Notes under the pieces: model-generated | What the model saw: the letters and a program-made list of their open reading frames with translations, nothing else | What the model was told of the DNA's origin: nothing | The model's database searches: none | Position numbers and translations under genes: made by a program | In this document: in pieces, positions 1-5,855 of the stretch | How positions within the stretch are numbered: the first letter of the stretch is position 1 | Layout of the letters: every line of letters starts with the position of its first letter | NCBI GenBank assembly: GCA_900549085.1 | Contig: URMO01000087.1 | Coordinates: 1-7,598 of the forward strand | Reading direction: 5' to 3' | From: an uncultured Collinsella sp. | GTDB lineage: Bacteria; Actinomycetota; Coriobacteriia; Coriobacteriales; Coriobacteriaceae | DNA length: 7,598 nt

Positions 1-1300
1 GGTGGACGACGGTTTCGCAGTGGAAGGTTTGTGGGAACAGGTCGACCGGTGTGATCTTGACGGGGGAGAAGGTGCCTTCCTCGACAAAGCGCTTGAGGTC
101 GCGTGCCAGGGTGGCAGGGTCGCAGCTCACATAGGCGACATCGCGCGCACTCGTGCTGGCGATGAGGTCGATGGCCTCGGGCGCCAGACCTGCACGCGGC
201 GGGTCGACCACCAGGACATCGGCATCCTGGTCGGGGAACTCGCGCACGGCATCGCCGCCGATGACGTCGACGTTATCGAGCTTGTTGATCTCCAGGTTAC
301 GGCGCAGGTCGCGCACGGCCGGACCGTAGGCCTCGACGGCGGCAACAAAGTCGCAGCGGCGGGCGAGCGGCAGGGTAAAGGTGCCGGCGCCGCAGTACAG
401 GTCCACGGCAAGCTCGTCTTCCTGCGGATCGAGTGCGTCCATAACGAGCTCGATCAAAATCTCGGCGCCCTTGGTATTGACCTGGAAAAAGGATGGGGCG
501 GACAGGCGCATCTGGCCGTCAGCGATATTCTCGGTCCAGGAGCCCTCTCCAGCGAGCATCTCCACCTTGGAGACACGGCGGGCCTTCTTCTCGCCCTTGC
601 TCATGACGCGCACGACGCTCGTGGGATGTGCGGCGTCTGCCAGAACGCGCGAGACCTGTGAGCGTGGGAAGGAGCCTGTGGGCGTCCAAAGCGCGACCTC
701 GAGTGCCTTGGTGCGACGCGAAGCGCGAATGCCCACGCGCTCCAGACCCAGGTCGTGGCTGCCGCTCAGATAGTTGAGCGCGCCGACGACCGATTTGAGC
801 GCCTTGGGAAAACGCTTATCGAACAGCGGGCATGCATCGACGGTCACGATCTTGCTGGGATCGACGCCGTGCATGCCAAGGCGCACGCGACCATTGACGA
901 TGGTCGGTTCGAGCTCGATTTTATTGCGGTAGCCCCAGTCGTCCTTGGTGTGGCGGATGGGCTGTACCAACTCATCGACCTGCTCGGGGGTGAACTTGCC
1001 AATGCGCTCGAGCGTGGAACGCAGGTTTTGCTCTTTGGCGGCAAGCTGAGCGGTGCGCGAGAGGTTGCCCCACGAACAACCGCCGCAGATGCCCACGAAG
1101 GGGCAGAGAGGCTGAATGCGATCGGGGCTTGGCTCCAGAATCTCGGTCGTGCGGGCGCGCATAAACGACTTGCCGTCCTGCACGATCTCGGCTTCGACGG
1201 TGTCGCCCGCCACGGCGCCTTGCACAAATGTGGCCTTGCCGTTGTCGGCATGTGCCAGACCGTCGGCGCCGTACGTCATCGATTCTATGGTGAGCTTCAT
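1..1300 (-). CDS. rlmD: 23S rRNA (uracil-C5)-methyltransferase, RlmD/RumA family (C-terminus cut by window edge)
   Basis: This enzyme uses S-adenosylmethionine to make 5-methyluridine in 23S rRNA (U1939 for RlmD; some Gram-positive relatives, RlmCD, also modify U747). I translated the minus strand: 433 codons are visible and the stop lies beyond position 1. Residues 1-60 look like a TRAM RNA-binding domain. Cys66, Cys72 and Cys75 (CPxxxxCGGC) with Cys157 match the [4Fe-4S] ligands of RumA. The Rossmann methyltransferase part carries FFQVN (271-275), DLYCGAGTF (300-308), DPPRAGL (366-372) and SCDPATLARD (392-401) with nucleophile Cys393; HCETVV (427-432) supplies the general-base Glu429. Only a short tail should be missing. 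Start ATG at 1300 is preceded by AGGCAGGA; an in-frame ATG at 1315 (5 codons earlier) is less likely. A small hairpin (GCGGA/TCCGC, 1318-1331) lies just upstream. The choice between RlmD and RlmCD is unresolved. Confidence 0.93.
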   Translation of the reverse strand, partial: MKLTIESMTYGADGLAHADNGKATFVQGAVAGDTVEAEIVQDGKSFMRARTTEILEPSPDRIQPLCPFVGICGGCSWGNLSRTAQLAAKEQNLRSTLERIGKFTPEQVDELVQPIRHTKDDWGYRNKIELEPTIVNGRVRLGMHGVDPSKIVTVDACPLFDKRFPKALKSVVGALNYLSGSHDLGLERVGIRASRRTKALEVALWTPTGSFPRSQVSRVLADAAHPTSVVRVMSKGEKKARRVSKVEMLAGEGSWTENIADGQMRLSAPSFFQVNTKGAEILIELVMDALDPQEDELAVDLYCGAGTFTLPLARRCDFVAAVEAYGPAVRDLRRNLEINKLDNVDVIGGDAVREFPDQDADVLVVDPPRAGLAPEAIDLIASTSARDVAYVSCDPATLARDLKRFVEEGTFSPVKITPVDLFPQTFHCETVVH

Positions 1301-1349
1301 ATTCCTGCCTGTCATTCGCGGATTTGTCCGCAACCATGGTAGCAGGGAA

Positions 1350-1391
1350 AAGCGCCCCGTATCTGGGGCATTCCTCAAATACGGGGCGCTT
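1350..1391 (-). terminator. Rho-independent terminator of ppk1
   Basis: A perfect 13-bp inverted repeat (1350-1362 paired with 1379-1391, core AGCGCCCCGTAT) encloses a 16-base loop. Read on the minus strand it starts about 10 bases after the ppk1 stop and is followed by a short T-run (CTTTTCCC). It should end ppk1 transcripts before rlmD, which starts only about 45 bases further on, so the rlmD promoter must overlap this element or rlmD depends on readthrough. I could not identify a convincing rlmD promoter. Confidence 0.85.
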
Positions 1392-1401
1392 CTACAAACG
1401 T

Positions 1402-3804
1402 CTATTTCGTCTTGCCGGTAATGAGCGTCTTAAGGCCTAGGCCGATCAGACCCAAGCCCATGCGCACGCGGCCGGGGCGATGGCGCTCGATGGCCTTGGC
1501 TTTGCCAGCGGGCTTCTTGTGACGCGCGTTGCTCTCGGGGGTTGTTGTGGGTGCCTGAGGTTGGGCTGCGGGAGCAGGTTCGGGCTCGATAACGGTCGCT
1601 CGGACCTTCTGGACCTCGGGAGCGGCCGGCTGCGGCTCGGGCTCAGGCTGGGATGCGAGCGCGGGTTCTGCCTCGGTGTCGGCCTCGGCGTTGCGATACG
1701 CGCGCTCCAGCAGAGCTTCCTGCGAGTTGAAGGGTTTCTCGTCCTCTTTGCGCTCAACCGGAACCCAGGTGCCGTCACTCGTCAGGCTGCGTGCCTTCAC
1801 GTTGTCGCGCAGCTGCATGCCCATGTACTCGTGCACCAGGGCGCGGCAGGTGGGGTCGAGCACGGGGAAGGCGATCTCCACGCGGTGCTCGGTGTTGCGC
1901 GTCATCATGTCTGCCGAGCTCAGGTAGATCATGTCCGAGTCCACGCCAAAGGCATAGACGCGCGCATGCTCCAAAAAACGTCCGACGATGGATCGCACGT
2001 GCACGTTCTCGGTCTTGCCCGGAACACCGGGCTTGAGACACGAGATGCCGCGAATGATCATGTCCACGCGCACGCCGGCACACGATGCCTCGGCAATCTT
2101 GTCGATGACCTCGCGGTCGGTAAGCGAGTTGAGCTTAAAGAACACGCGGGCGGGCTCGCCGACAAGGGCGCGCTGAATCTCGCGGTCCAGGCCGCGCATG
2201 ATGAGCGGCTTGAGGCCCACGGGCGCCACGCCCAGGAAGCGGTAGTCGCCGCGCAGGTTGCCCAGCGACAGGTTGCGGAAGAACAGGTTGGCGTCCTCGC
2301 CGATGCCGGGATGCGCGGTCATGAGCATAAAGTCGCTGTAGAGCTTGGCCGTCTTCTCGTTAAAGTTGCCGGTACCCAAAAGCGTCAGGCGGGTAAGCGC
2401 CATGCCCTCGCGATAGGTGAGCTGGCAGATCTTTGAGTGGCACTTAAAGCCCTCGGAGCCGTAGATAACGGTGCAGCCGGCCTCTTCCAGGCGCTCGGCC
2501 CATTCGATGTTGTTTTGCTCGTCAAAGCGGGCACGAAGCTCCATGAGCACCGTGACCTCTTTGCCGTTTTCGGCAGCATCGATGAGCGACTCGCACAGAC
2601 GGCTCTGCTTTGCCACACGGTAGAGCGTGATGCGCAGCGAGATACACTCGGGGTCATAGGCTGCTTCGTGCACCAGGTCCAAGAACGGGTTCATTGCCTC
2701 GTAAGGGTAAAAGAGCAGCTTGTCGTGCTGCAGCACCTGCTCGCGGATGGAGCGGGCCATATCGATGGTGGGATTGGGCTGCGGCTTAAACGGCGTAAAG
2801 AGGAGCTCATTGCGCAGGTGCTCGGGAATCTTACCCTCAATGCCAAAGACGTAGCCAAGGTCAAGGGGGATATCGCAGGTAAAGACCGAGCGGCGAGAAA
2901 GCTCGAGCGCCTTGCGGATGGTCTTGAGCGTTGCCTTCTCGAGCGAGCCCGATACGGCGAGCACCACCGGCTGCAGGCGCAGGCGCTTCTTGAGGATGCG
3001 CTTCATGTGCTGGCGGTAATCCTCTTCCTCCTCGACGCCTTCGCCGTCCGGGTCGATATCGGCATTGCGGGTGACGCGGATCAGCGCGCGGTCCAGCGGC
3101 TTATAGGAGCCAAAGCAACTGTCCAGGCAGGCGAGGATGACGTCCTCGAGCAAGATGTAGGAGTAGGTGCCGGTGGGCGAGGGGATCTCGACCACGCGGT
3201 TCATCGAGGTGGGAATCTCGATAAGGCCCAGCAGGCTCTCCTCGTCGGTGACGCCGTCCAGGCCACAAGCCAGATAGAGTGCGCCGTTGCGCAGGTTGGG
3301 GAAGGGATGGCGCGGGTCAATGACCAACGGCGAGATGACCGGCGACACGTAGGCTTGGAAGTAGCGGGTTACGAAGGTGCGCTCCTCGGGCGTAAGCGAA
3401 TCGATGCGGGCGCGGTGAACGCCCAGAGCGTCGAGCTTGTCCTCGATGCTCTTAAAGATGGACTCCCAACGGGTAAGGAGCCCGGGCAGCTCTGCCATGA
3501 CAGCATCGACCTGTTCGGAGGCGGTCATATTGCTCTTGTTGTCGACAGGCTGTTTTTTGAGCTCTGCAAGATCGGACAGGCCGCCCACACGCACCATGAG
3601 AAACTCGTCGAGGTTAGACTCGAAAATCGACACGAACTTTAGACGCTCGAACAGCGGAACGGTCTCGTCGAAGGCTTCGTCAAGCACGCGGTTGTCAAAG
3701 CGCAGCCAGCTAAGCTCTCGGTTTTGCGTGTACGAGAAGTCGCGCGGCGGCTTGCGCAGCTTAGCGGCCTTTTGTTTCTTTTCGATTTTGCTCGGCATAT
3801 GCAT
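1402..3804 (-). CDS. ppk1: Polyphosphate kinase (PPK1) with basic low-complexity C-terminal tail
   Basis: PPK1 reversibly transfers the gamma-phosphate of ATP to inorganic polyphosphate. The 800-residue product has the family's domains: an N-terminal domain with QNRELSWLRFDNRVLDEA (about 27-44), a middle domain, and two phospholipase-D-like C-terminal domains. ELRARFDEQNNIEWAERLE (about 422-440) is canonical. The autophosphorylated histidine corresponds to His456 in CHSK; the second domain has EHARVYAF with His613 and SSADMMTRN (629-637). The position equivalent to E. coli His454 (HIGTGN) is Leu475 (LLGTGN). The protein exceeds the usual length of about 690: residues after about 685 form a Pro/Glu/Ala-rich linker and a Lys/Arg/Gly-rich end. 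ATG at 3804 is annotated; ATG at 3798 (MPSKIEKK) sits better relative to GGA of the weak ribosome site and may be the true start. It is transcribed divergently from arcA. Confidence 0.95.
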   Translation of the reverse strand: MHMPSKIEKKQKAAKLRKPPRDFSYTQNRELSWLRFDNRVLDEAFDETVPLFERLKFVSIFESNLDEFLMVRVGGLSDLAELKKQPVDNKSNMTASEQVDAVMAELPGLLTRWESIFKSIEDKLDALGVHRARIDSLTPEERTFVTRYFQAYVSPVISPLVIDPRHPFPNLRNGALYLACGLDGVTDEESLLGLIEIPTSMNRVVEIPSPTGTYSYILLEDVILACLDSCFGSYKPLDRALIRVTRNADIDPDGEGVEEEEDYRQHMKRILKKRLRLQPVVLAVSGSLEKATLKTIRKALELSRRSVFTCDIPLDLGYVFGIEGKIPEHLRNELLFTPFKPQPNPTIDMARSIREQVLQHDKLLFYPYEAMNPFLDLVHEAAYDPECISLRITLYRVAKQSRLCESLIDAAENGKEVTVLMELRARFDEQNNIEWAERLEEAGCTVIYGSEGFKCHSKICQLTYREGMALTRLTLLGTGNFNEKTAKLYSDFMLMTAHPGIGEDANLFFRNLSLGNLRGDYRFLGVAPVGLKPLIMRGLDREIQRALVGEPARVFFKLNSLTDREVIDKIAEASCAGVRVDMIIRGISCLKPGVPGKTENVHVRSIVGRFLEHARVYAFGVDSDMIYLSSADMMTRNTEHRVEIAFPVLDPTCRALVHEYMGMQLRDNVKARSLTSDGTWVPVERKEDEKPFNSQEALLERAYRNAEADTEAEPALASQPEPEPQPAAPEVQKVRATVIEPEPAPAAQPQAPTTTPESNARHKKPAGKAKAIERHRPGRVRMGLGLIGLGLKTLITGKTK

Positions 3805-3815
3805 CTGTCCGTTCA

Positions 3816-3830
3816 GTCCCCGCAGGGGAC
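3816..3830 (-). promoter_or_regulatory. Small hairpin in the ppk1 leader
   Basis: GTCCCC-GCA-GGGGAC is a perfect 6-bp stem with a 3-base loop, 11 to 18 bases before the two candidate ppk1 start codons. On the minus-strand transcript it would fold immediately ahead of the weak ribosome binding site (GGAC) and could limit its access. The role is inference; the inverted repeat itself is plain. Confidence 0.4.
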
Positions 3831-3833
3831 GGT

Positions 3834-3862
3834 AGCCTAACTCTAATTCACTATTGTCTCAA
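3834..3862 (-). promoter_or_regulatory. Candidate ppk1 promoter
   Basis: On the minus strand TTGAGA (3857-3862) is followed after 17 bases by TAGGCT (3834-3839). The -35 is close to TTGACA; the -10 is poor, keeping only the leading TA and final T of TATAAT. It lies 30-60 bases before the ppk1 start codons. It is the best sigma-70-like candidate I see, but it is weak. Confidence 0.35.
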
Positions 3863-3893
3863 TTTAGTCGACCGCTGGCACGGACGTATCGCG

Positions 3894-3903
3894 TGAACGG
3901 TAT
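3894..3903 (-). promoter_or_regulatory. Distal inverted copy of the arcA promoter motif (TGAACGGTAT)
   Basis: TGAACGGTAT is the exact reverse complement of ATACCGTTCA at 4204-4213 next to the arcA copy 1 promoter, 310 bp away. The identical word appears upstream of arcA copy 2 at 7141-7150. It also lies just upstream of the candidate ppk1 promoter, so the site could serve either gene. A shared regulator binding site is inferred. Confidence 0.35.
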
Positions 3904-3995
3904 CTTTACCTACTTCTTACGCTGACAAGCCGAAGCACTAACGTCCGGTGCTTTGAGCAAGCGATCTATATCCTCACTCAACTGGTGAGAATGTA

Positions 3996-4022
3996 TGAAT
4001 AAGAATGATAGCAAGCTGAATA
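3996..4022 (+). promoter_or_regulatory. Tandem TGAATA sites upstream of arcA copy 1 (possible ARG boxes)
   Basis: TGAATA occurs at 3996-4001 and 4017-4022, exactly 21 bp apart. The same pair with the same spacing occurs before arcA copy 2 (7187, 7208), and in both cases the first site is 271 bp upstream of the -10. ArgR/AhrC-type arginine repressors bind palindromic ARG boxes (TGAATNNNNATTCA) often paired at about 21 bp. Here the right halves are degenerate, so assignment to ArgR is tentative; the conserved spacing is directly visible. Confidence 0.4.
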
Positions 4023-4126
4023 TAATCGAATGTAGGTCGAATCGAGGGCAAGCGTCATTTATATGCAGAAAACTGTTTTCACTATGCAATTTTGAATCAT
4101 GGATAACTTTGAGTGTTCAAGCTTGA

Positions 4127-4157
4127 TTTCCTAGAAAAATAACGTTTACCTAGGAAA
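4127..4157. promoter_or_regulatory. Inverted repeat upstream of arcA copy 1, operator-like
   Basis: TTTCCTAG (4127-4134) and CTAGGAAA (4150-4157) are perfect 8-bp inverted arms around a 15-base spacer; the arms extend to GATTTCCTAG/CTAGGAAAATC with one bulged A. There is no T-run suggesting a terminator. The homologous stretch before arcA copy 2 has lost the symmetry, so any function would be specific to copy 1. A dimeric regulator site is one possibility. Confidence 0.3.
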
Positions 4158-4203
4158 ATCTGCTTTACGAAACTGAAGTGCATCATGGGAAATCATATGC
4201 GAT

Positions 4204-4244
4204 ATACCGTTCATCGTACTTTGCTGACCGTTCGGGGGCGAGGT
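4204..4244 (+). promoter_or_regulatory. Paired CCGTTC sites overlapping the arcA copy 1 promoter -35 region
   Basis: CCGTTC starts at 4207 and again at 4228, two helical turns (21 bp) apart, in the same orientation. The second lies inside an 18-base block, ACCGTTCGGGGGCGAGGT (4227-4244), kept perfectly before arcA copy 2 (7418-7435) although surrounding bases have diverged. The block ends 22 bases before the -10, where a good -35 is absent, so it may bind an activator that replaces -35 contacts. The regulator is unknown. Confidence 0.5.
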
Positions 4245-4260
4245 AGCATTACGAATGGAA

Positions 4261-4272
4261 TTTGGATATAAC
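4261..4272 (+). promoter_or_regulatory. Candidate -10 region of arcA copy 1
   Basis: TTTGGATATAAC contains TATAAC (4267-4272), five of six matches to TATAAT. TTTGGATATAA is conserved before arcA copy 2 (7452-7462). Transcription would start near 4279, giving a leader of about 75 bases. The hexamer 17 bases upstream (TAGCAT) is not a recognisable -35, consistent with activator dependence. Confidence 0.5.
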
Positions 4273-4288
4273 TAGAGCTGTCAGCAAG

Positions 4289-4338
4289 CAGCGTCCCATA
4301 TGGAGGGGCGCTGATACATTCGGCCAGTAAGGCCCGAA
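4289..4338 (+). ncRNA. Structured 5' leader of arcA copy 1 (two hairpins)
   Basis: Hairpin 1 pairs 4289-4297 (CAGCGTCCC) with 4305-4313 (GGGGCGCTG) around a 7-base loop, with one T-G wobble. Hairpin 2 pairs about 4319-4325 (TTCGGCC) with 4331-4338 (GGCCCGAA) around AGTAA with one bulged C. The same two hairpins form before arcA copy 2 with several pair-preserving changes, which supports a real RNA structure. Hairpin 2 ends just before the ribosome binding region. It is not a riboswitch class I recognise and may be a cis-acting translational or stability element. Confidence 0.45.
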
Positions 4339-4340
4339 AG

Positions 4341-4352
4341 AAAGGTAGGAGG
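4341..4352 (+). promoter_or_regulatory. arcA: Ribosome binding region of arcA copy 1
   Basis: AAAGG (4341-4345) and AGGAGG (4347-4352) both precede ATG at 4355. The perfect AGGAGG is only two bases from the ATG, closer than usual, while AAAGG lies nine bases away. The arrangement is identical in arcA copy 2 (7532-7543). Confidence 0.7.
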
Positions 4353-4354
4353 CC

Positions 4355-5596
4355 ATGACGAAAGGTCTGCACGTGCCTTCCGAGATCGGCAAGCTCAGGA
4401 AGGTCTGCCTGCACCGTCCCGGCGACGAGCTCCTCAACCTGCCGCCCGACGAGCTCGAGCGACTCCTGTTCGACGACGTCCCGTTCCTGGAGGTCGCACA
4501 GCAGGAGCACGACACCTTCGCCCAGATCCTGAGGGACCAGGGCGTCGAGGTGCTCTACCTCGAGAACCTCGTCGCCGAGGTGTTCGACCAGGTCCCCGGC
4601 GCCCGCGCCGAGTTCACCGACCAGTACATCGCCGAGGCAGGCATCCGCGGCCAGCACATGCCGCAGATCGTCCGCGAGAAGCTGGACTCCATCGAGGACA
4701 ACCTCGAGTTCGTCAAGAAGACCATGGCCGGCATGACCAAGGCCGAGATCGACATGCCCCTCACGGCGTCCACGACCCTCGACTCCCTGGTCAACTCCGA
4801 GTCCGAGTCCGACCTGATCATCGACCCGATGCCCAACCTCTACTTCACCCGCGACCCGTTCGCGGTCGTCGGCGAGGGCGTCAACCTCAACCGCATGTAC
4901 TCGGTCACCCGCAACCGCGAGACCCTGTACGGCAAGTACGTCTTCAAGTACCACCCCGACTACAAGGACGTCTCCCTGTACTTCCGCCGCGACTGCCAGT
5001 TCCACACCGAGGGCGGCGACGTGCTGAACATCAACGAGAAGACCCTCGCCGTCGGCATCTCCCAGCGCACCCAGGCCGCCGCTATCGACATCATGGCCCA
5101 GAACATCTTCTGGAACTCCGACTCCAAGGTCGAGCGCATCCTTGCCTTCGACATCCCGGTCTCGCGCGCCTTCATGCACCTCGACACGGTCTTCACCCAG
5201 ATCGACGTCGATAAGTTCACGATCCACCCCGCCATCATGGGCACCCTGCGCGTCTACGAGCTGACCGCCGGCAAGAACCCGGGCGACGTGAACATCCGCC
5301 TGATCGAGGACACCCTCGAGCACGTCCTGGAGGACGCCACCGGCGTCGACCAGGTCAAGCTGATCCCCTGCGGCGGCGGCGACCCGATCGCGGCCTCCCG
5401 CGAGCAGTGGAACGACGGCTCCAACACCCTGTGCGTCGAGCCCGGCAAGATCTGCGTCTACGCCCGCAACACCGTCACCAACGACGTGCTGTACAAGGAG
5501 GGCCTGGACCTTCTCGTCGTGCCCTCCGCCGAGCTCTCCCGCGGCCGCGGCGGCCCGCGCTGCATGAGCATGCCCTTCTGGCGCGAGGACCTCTAA
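4355..5596 (+). CDS. arcA: Arginine deiminase, copy 1 (complete)
   Basis: Hydrolyses L-arginine to L-citrulline and ammonia, the first step of the cytoplasmic arginine deiminase pathway, which yields ATP through carbamoyl phosphate and buffers acid. The 413-residue length fits the family. Catalytic residues are in place: Asp167 in FTRDPFA, Glu219 in FHTEGGD, His275 and Asp277 in FMHLDTVF, and nucleophile Cys403 in GRGGPRCMSMPF near the C-terminus. The N-terminus (residues 3-22) has the usual SEIGKLRKVCLHRPG. No arcB or arcC follows; a terminator lies about 60 bases after the stop, so it appears to be transcribed alone. Beyond the first dozen codons almost every codon ends in C or G (CTC/CTG, AAG, GAC, TTC, CGC), clearly more biased than ppk1 or the aminotransferase, which points to very high expression. 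A second arcA starts at 7546 with an identical first 53 bases. Confidence 0.97.
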   Translation: MTKGLHVPSEIGKLRKVCLHRPGDELLNLPPDELERLLFDDVPFLEVAQQEHDTFAQILRDQGVEVLYLENLVAEVFDQVPGARAEFTDQYIAEAGIRGQHMPQIVREKLDSIEDNLEFVKKTMAGMTKAEIDMPLTASTTLDSLVNSESESDLIIDPMPNLYFTRDPFAVVGEGVNLNRMYSVTRNRETLYGKYVFKYHPDYKDVSLYFRRDCQFHTEGGDVLNINEKTLAVGISQRTQAAAIDIMAQNIFWNSDSKVERILAFDIPVSRAFMHLDTVFTQIDVDKFTIHPAIMGTLRVYELTAGKNPGDVNIRLIEDTLEHVLEDATGVDQVKLIPCGGGDPIAASREQWNDGSNTLCVEPGKICVYARNTVTNDVLYKEGLDLLVVPSAELSRGRGGPRCMSMPFWREDL

Positions 5597-5604
5597 GGTT
5601 TTCA

Positions 5605-5651
5605 AAGATCCGTACGGGTCTTAATACAAACATCTAGCTGCCATTAGATGT
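5605..5651 (+). other. Two small hairpins between arcA copy 1 and its terminator
   Basis: AAGATCCGTACGGGTCTT (5605-5622) is a near-perfect palindrome with one T-G wobble. ACATCTA (5630-5636) pairs with TAGATGT (5645-5651) around an 8-base loop. With the main terminator at 5657-5691 they make three stem-loops in a row in the 3' untranslated region. They may stabilise the mRNA against 3' exonucleases; that role is inference. Confidence 0.4.
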
Positions 5652-5656
5652 CTCCA

Positions 5657-5691
5657 AATGGGGCGGTGCGGGTTTTTCGCACCGCCCCATT
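5657..5691 (+). terminator. Rho-independent terminator of arcA copy 1
   Basis: A perfect 14-bp stem (AATGGGGCGGTGCG, 5657-5670, with 5678-5691) encloses a 7-base loop GGTTTTT and is followed by CTTGTC. The tail is only moderately T-rich but the stem is very strong. It lies 60 bases after the arcA stop and separates arcA from the downstream aminotransferase. Confidence 0.85.
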
Positions 5692-5855
5692 CTTGTCAAA
5701 TAAGCTAAATTAGCATCAGATAAGGTGTCCATTATGTCTAGAGGCGGTCACGTTGATACCCCAACGGTGTCGGCTTCTTTGCCTTTTGGGCATCATCTCG
5801 ATTCCCATGACCTTTGCCGGCATCATCCTCGTGTTCTAGCGATTGGAGCTTAGTC
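5692..5855 (+). promoter_or_regulatory. Upstream region of the aminotransferase
   Basis: An 11-bp palindrome GCTAAATTAGC (5704-5714) and a weak possible promoter (TTGTCA at 5693-5698, with TCAGAT 17 bases later) are the only signals I see. The ribosome binding site GGAG (5845-5848) lies seven bases before the ATG at 5856. A promoter is expected here because of the strong terminator just upstream, but I cannot place it with confidence. Confidence 0.25.

Larger units (their letters stand above)
3991..4407 (+). repeat. Duplicated arcA upstream region plus gene start, copy 1
   Basis: This stretch aligns with 7182-7598 at an offset of 3191 bases with few gaps. Positions 4331-4407 (77 bases) are identical to 7522-7598; the rest is strongly diverged with conserved islands (paired TGAATA, ATGCAATTT near 4084, CCGTTC block, TTTGGATATAA, leader hairpins). 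The left limit of homology is unclear and could extend somewhat further. The duplication probably continues to the end of arcA, beyond what can be compared here. Confidence 0.75.

Noticed and set aside
2..661. Plus-strand open frame at the left edge
   Set aside because: It lies opposite the methyltransferase gene, whose minus-strand translation has all catalytic motifs.
755..1342. Plus-strand open frame of 195 codons
   Set aside because: Antisense to the N-terminal half of the methyltransferase; no ribosome binding site or family motifs.
1480..2436. Plus-strand open frame of 318 codons inside ppk1
   Set aside because: Antisense shadow; composition follows the reverse complement of the ppk1 tail and C-terminal domains.
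2437..3642. Plus-strand open frame of 401 codons inside ppk1
   Set aside because: Antisense shadow of the well-supported ppk1 gene, with no recognisable motifs.
3933..3953. AAGCAC/GTGCTT hairpin in the ppk1-arcA intergenic region
   Set aside because: Short 6-bp stem without a T-run and not conserved before arcA copy 2; likely chance.
4211..5605. Long minus-strand open frame of 464 codons opposite arcA
   Set aside because: It is a by-product of the C/G-ending codons of arcA; the product is Val/Leu/Asp/Gly-rich with no family motifs, while the sense strand encodes a full arginine deiminase.
5734..5853. 39-codon frame with ATG at 5734 and a possible AAGGTG ribosome site
   Set aside because: The His-rich product has no recognisable features and the frame overlaps other signals; it is probably chance.
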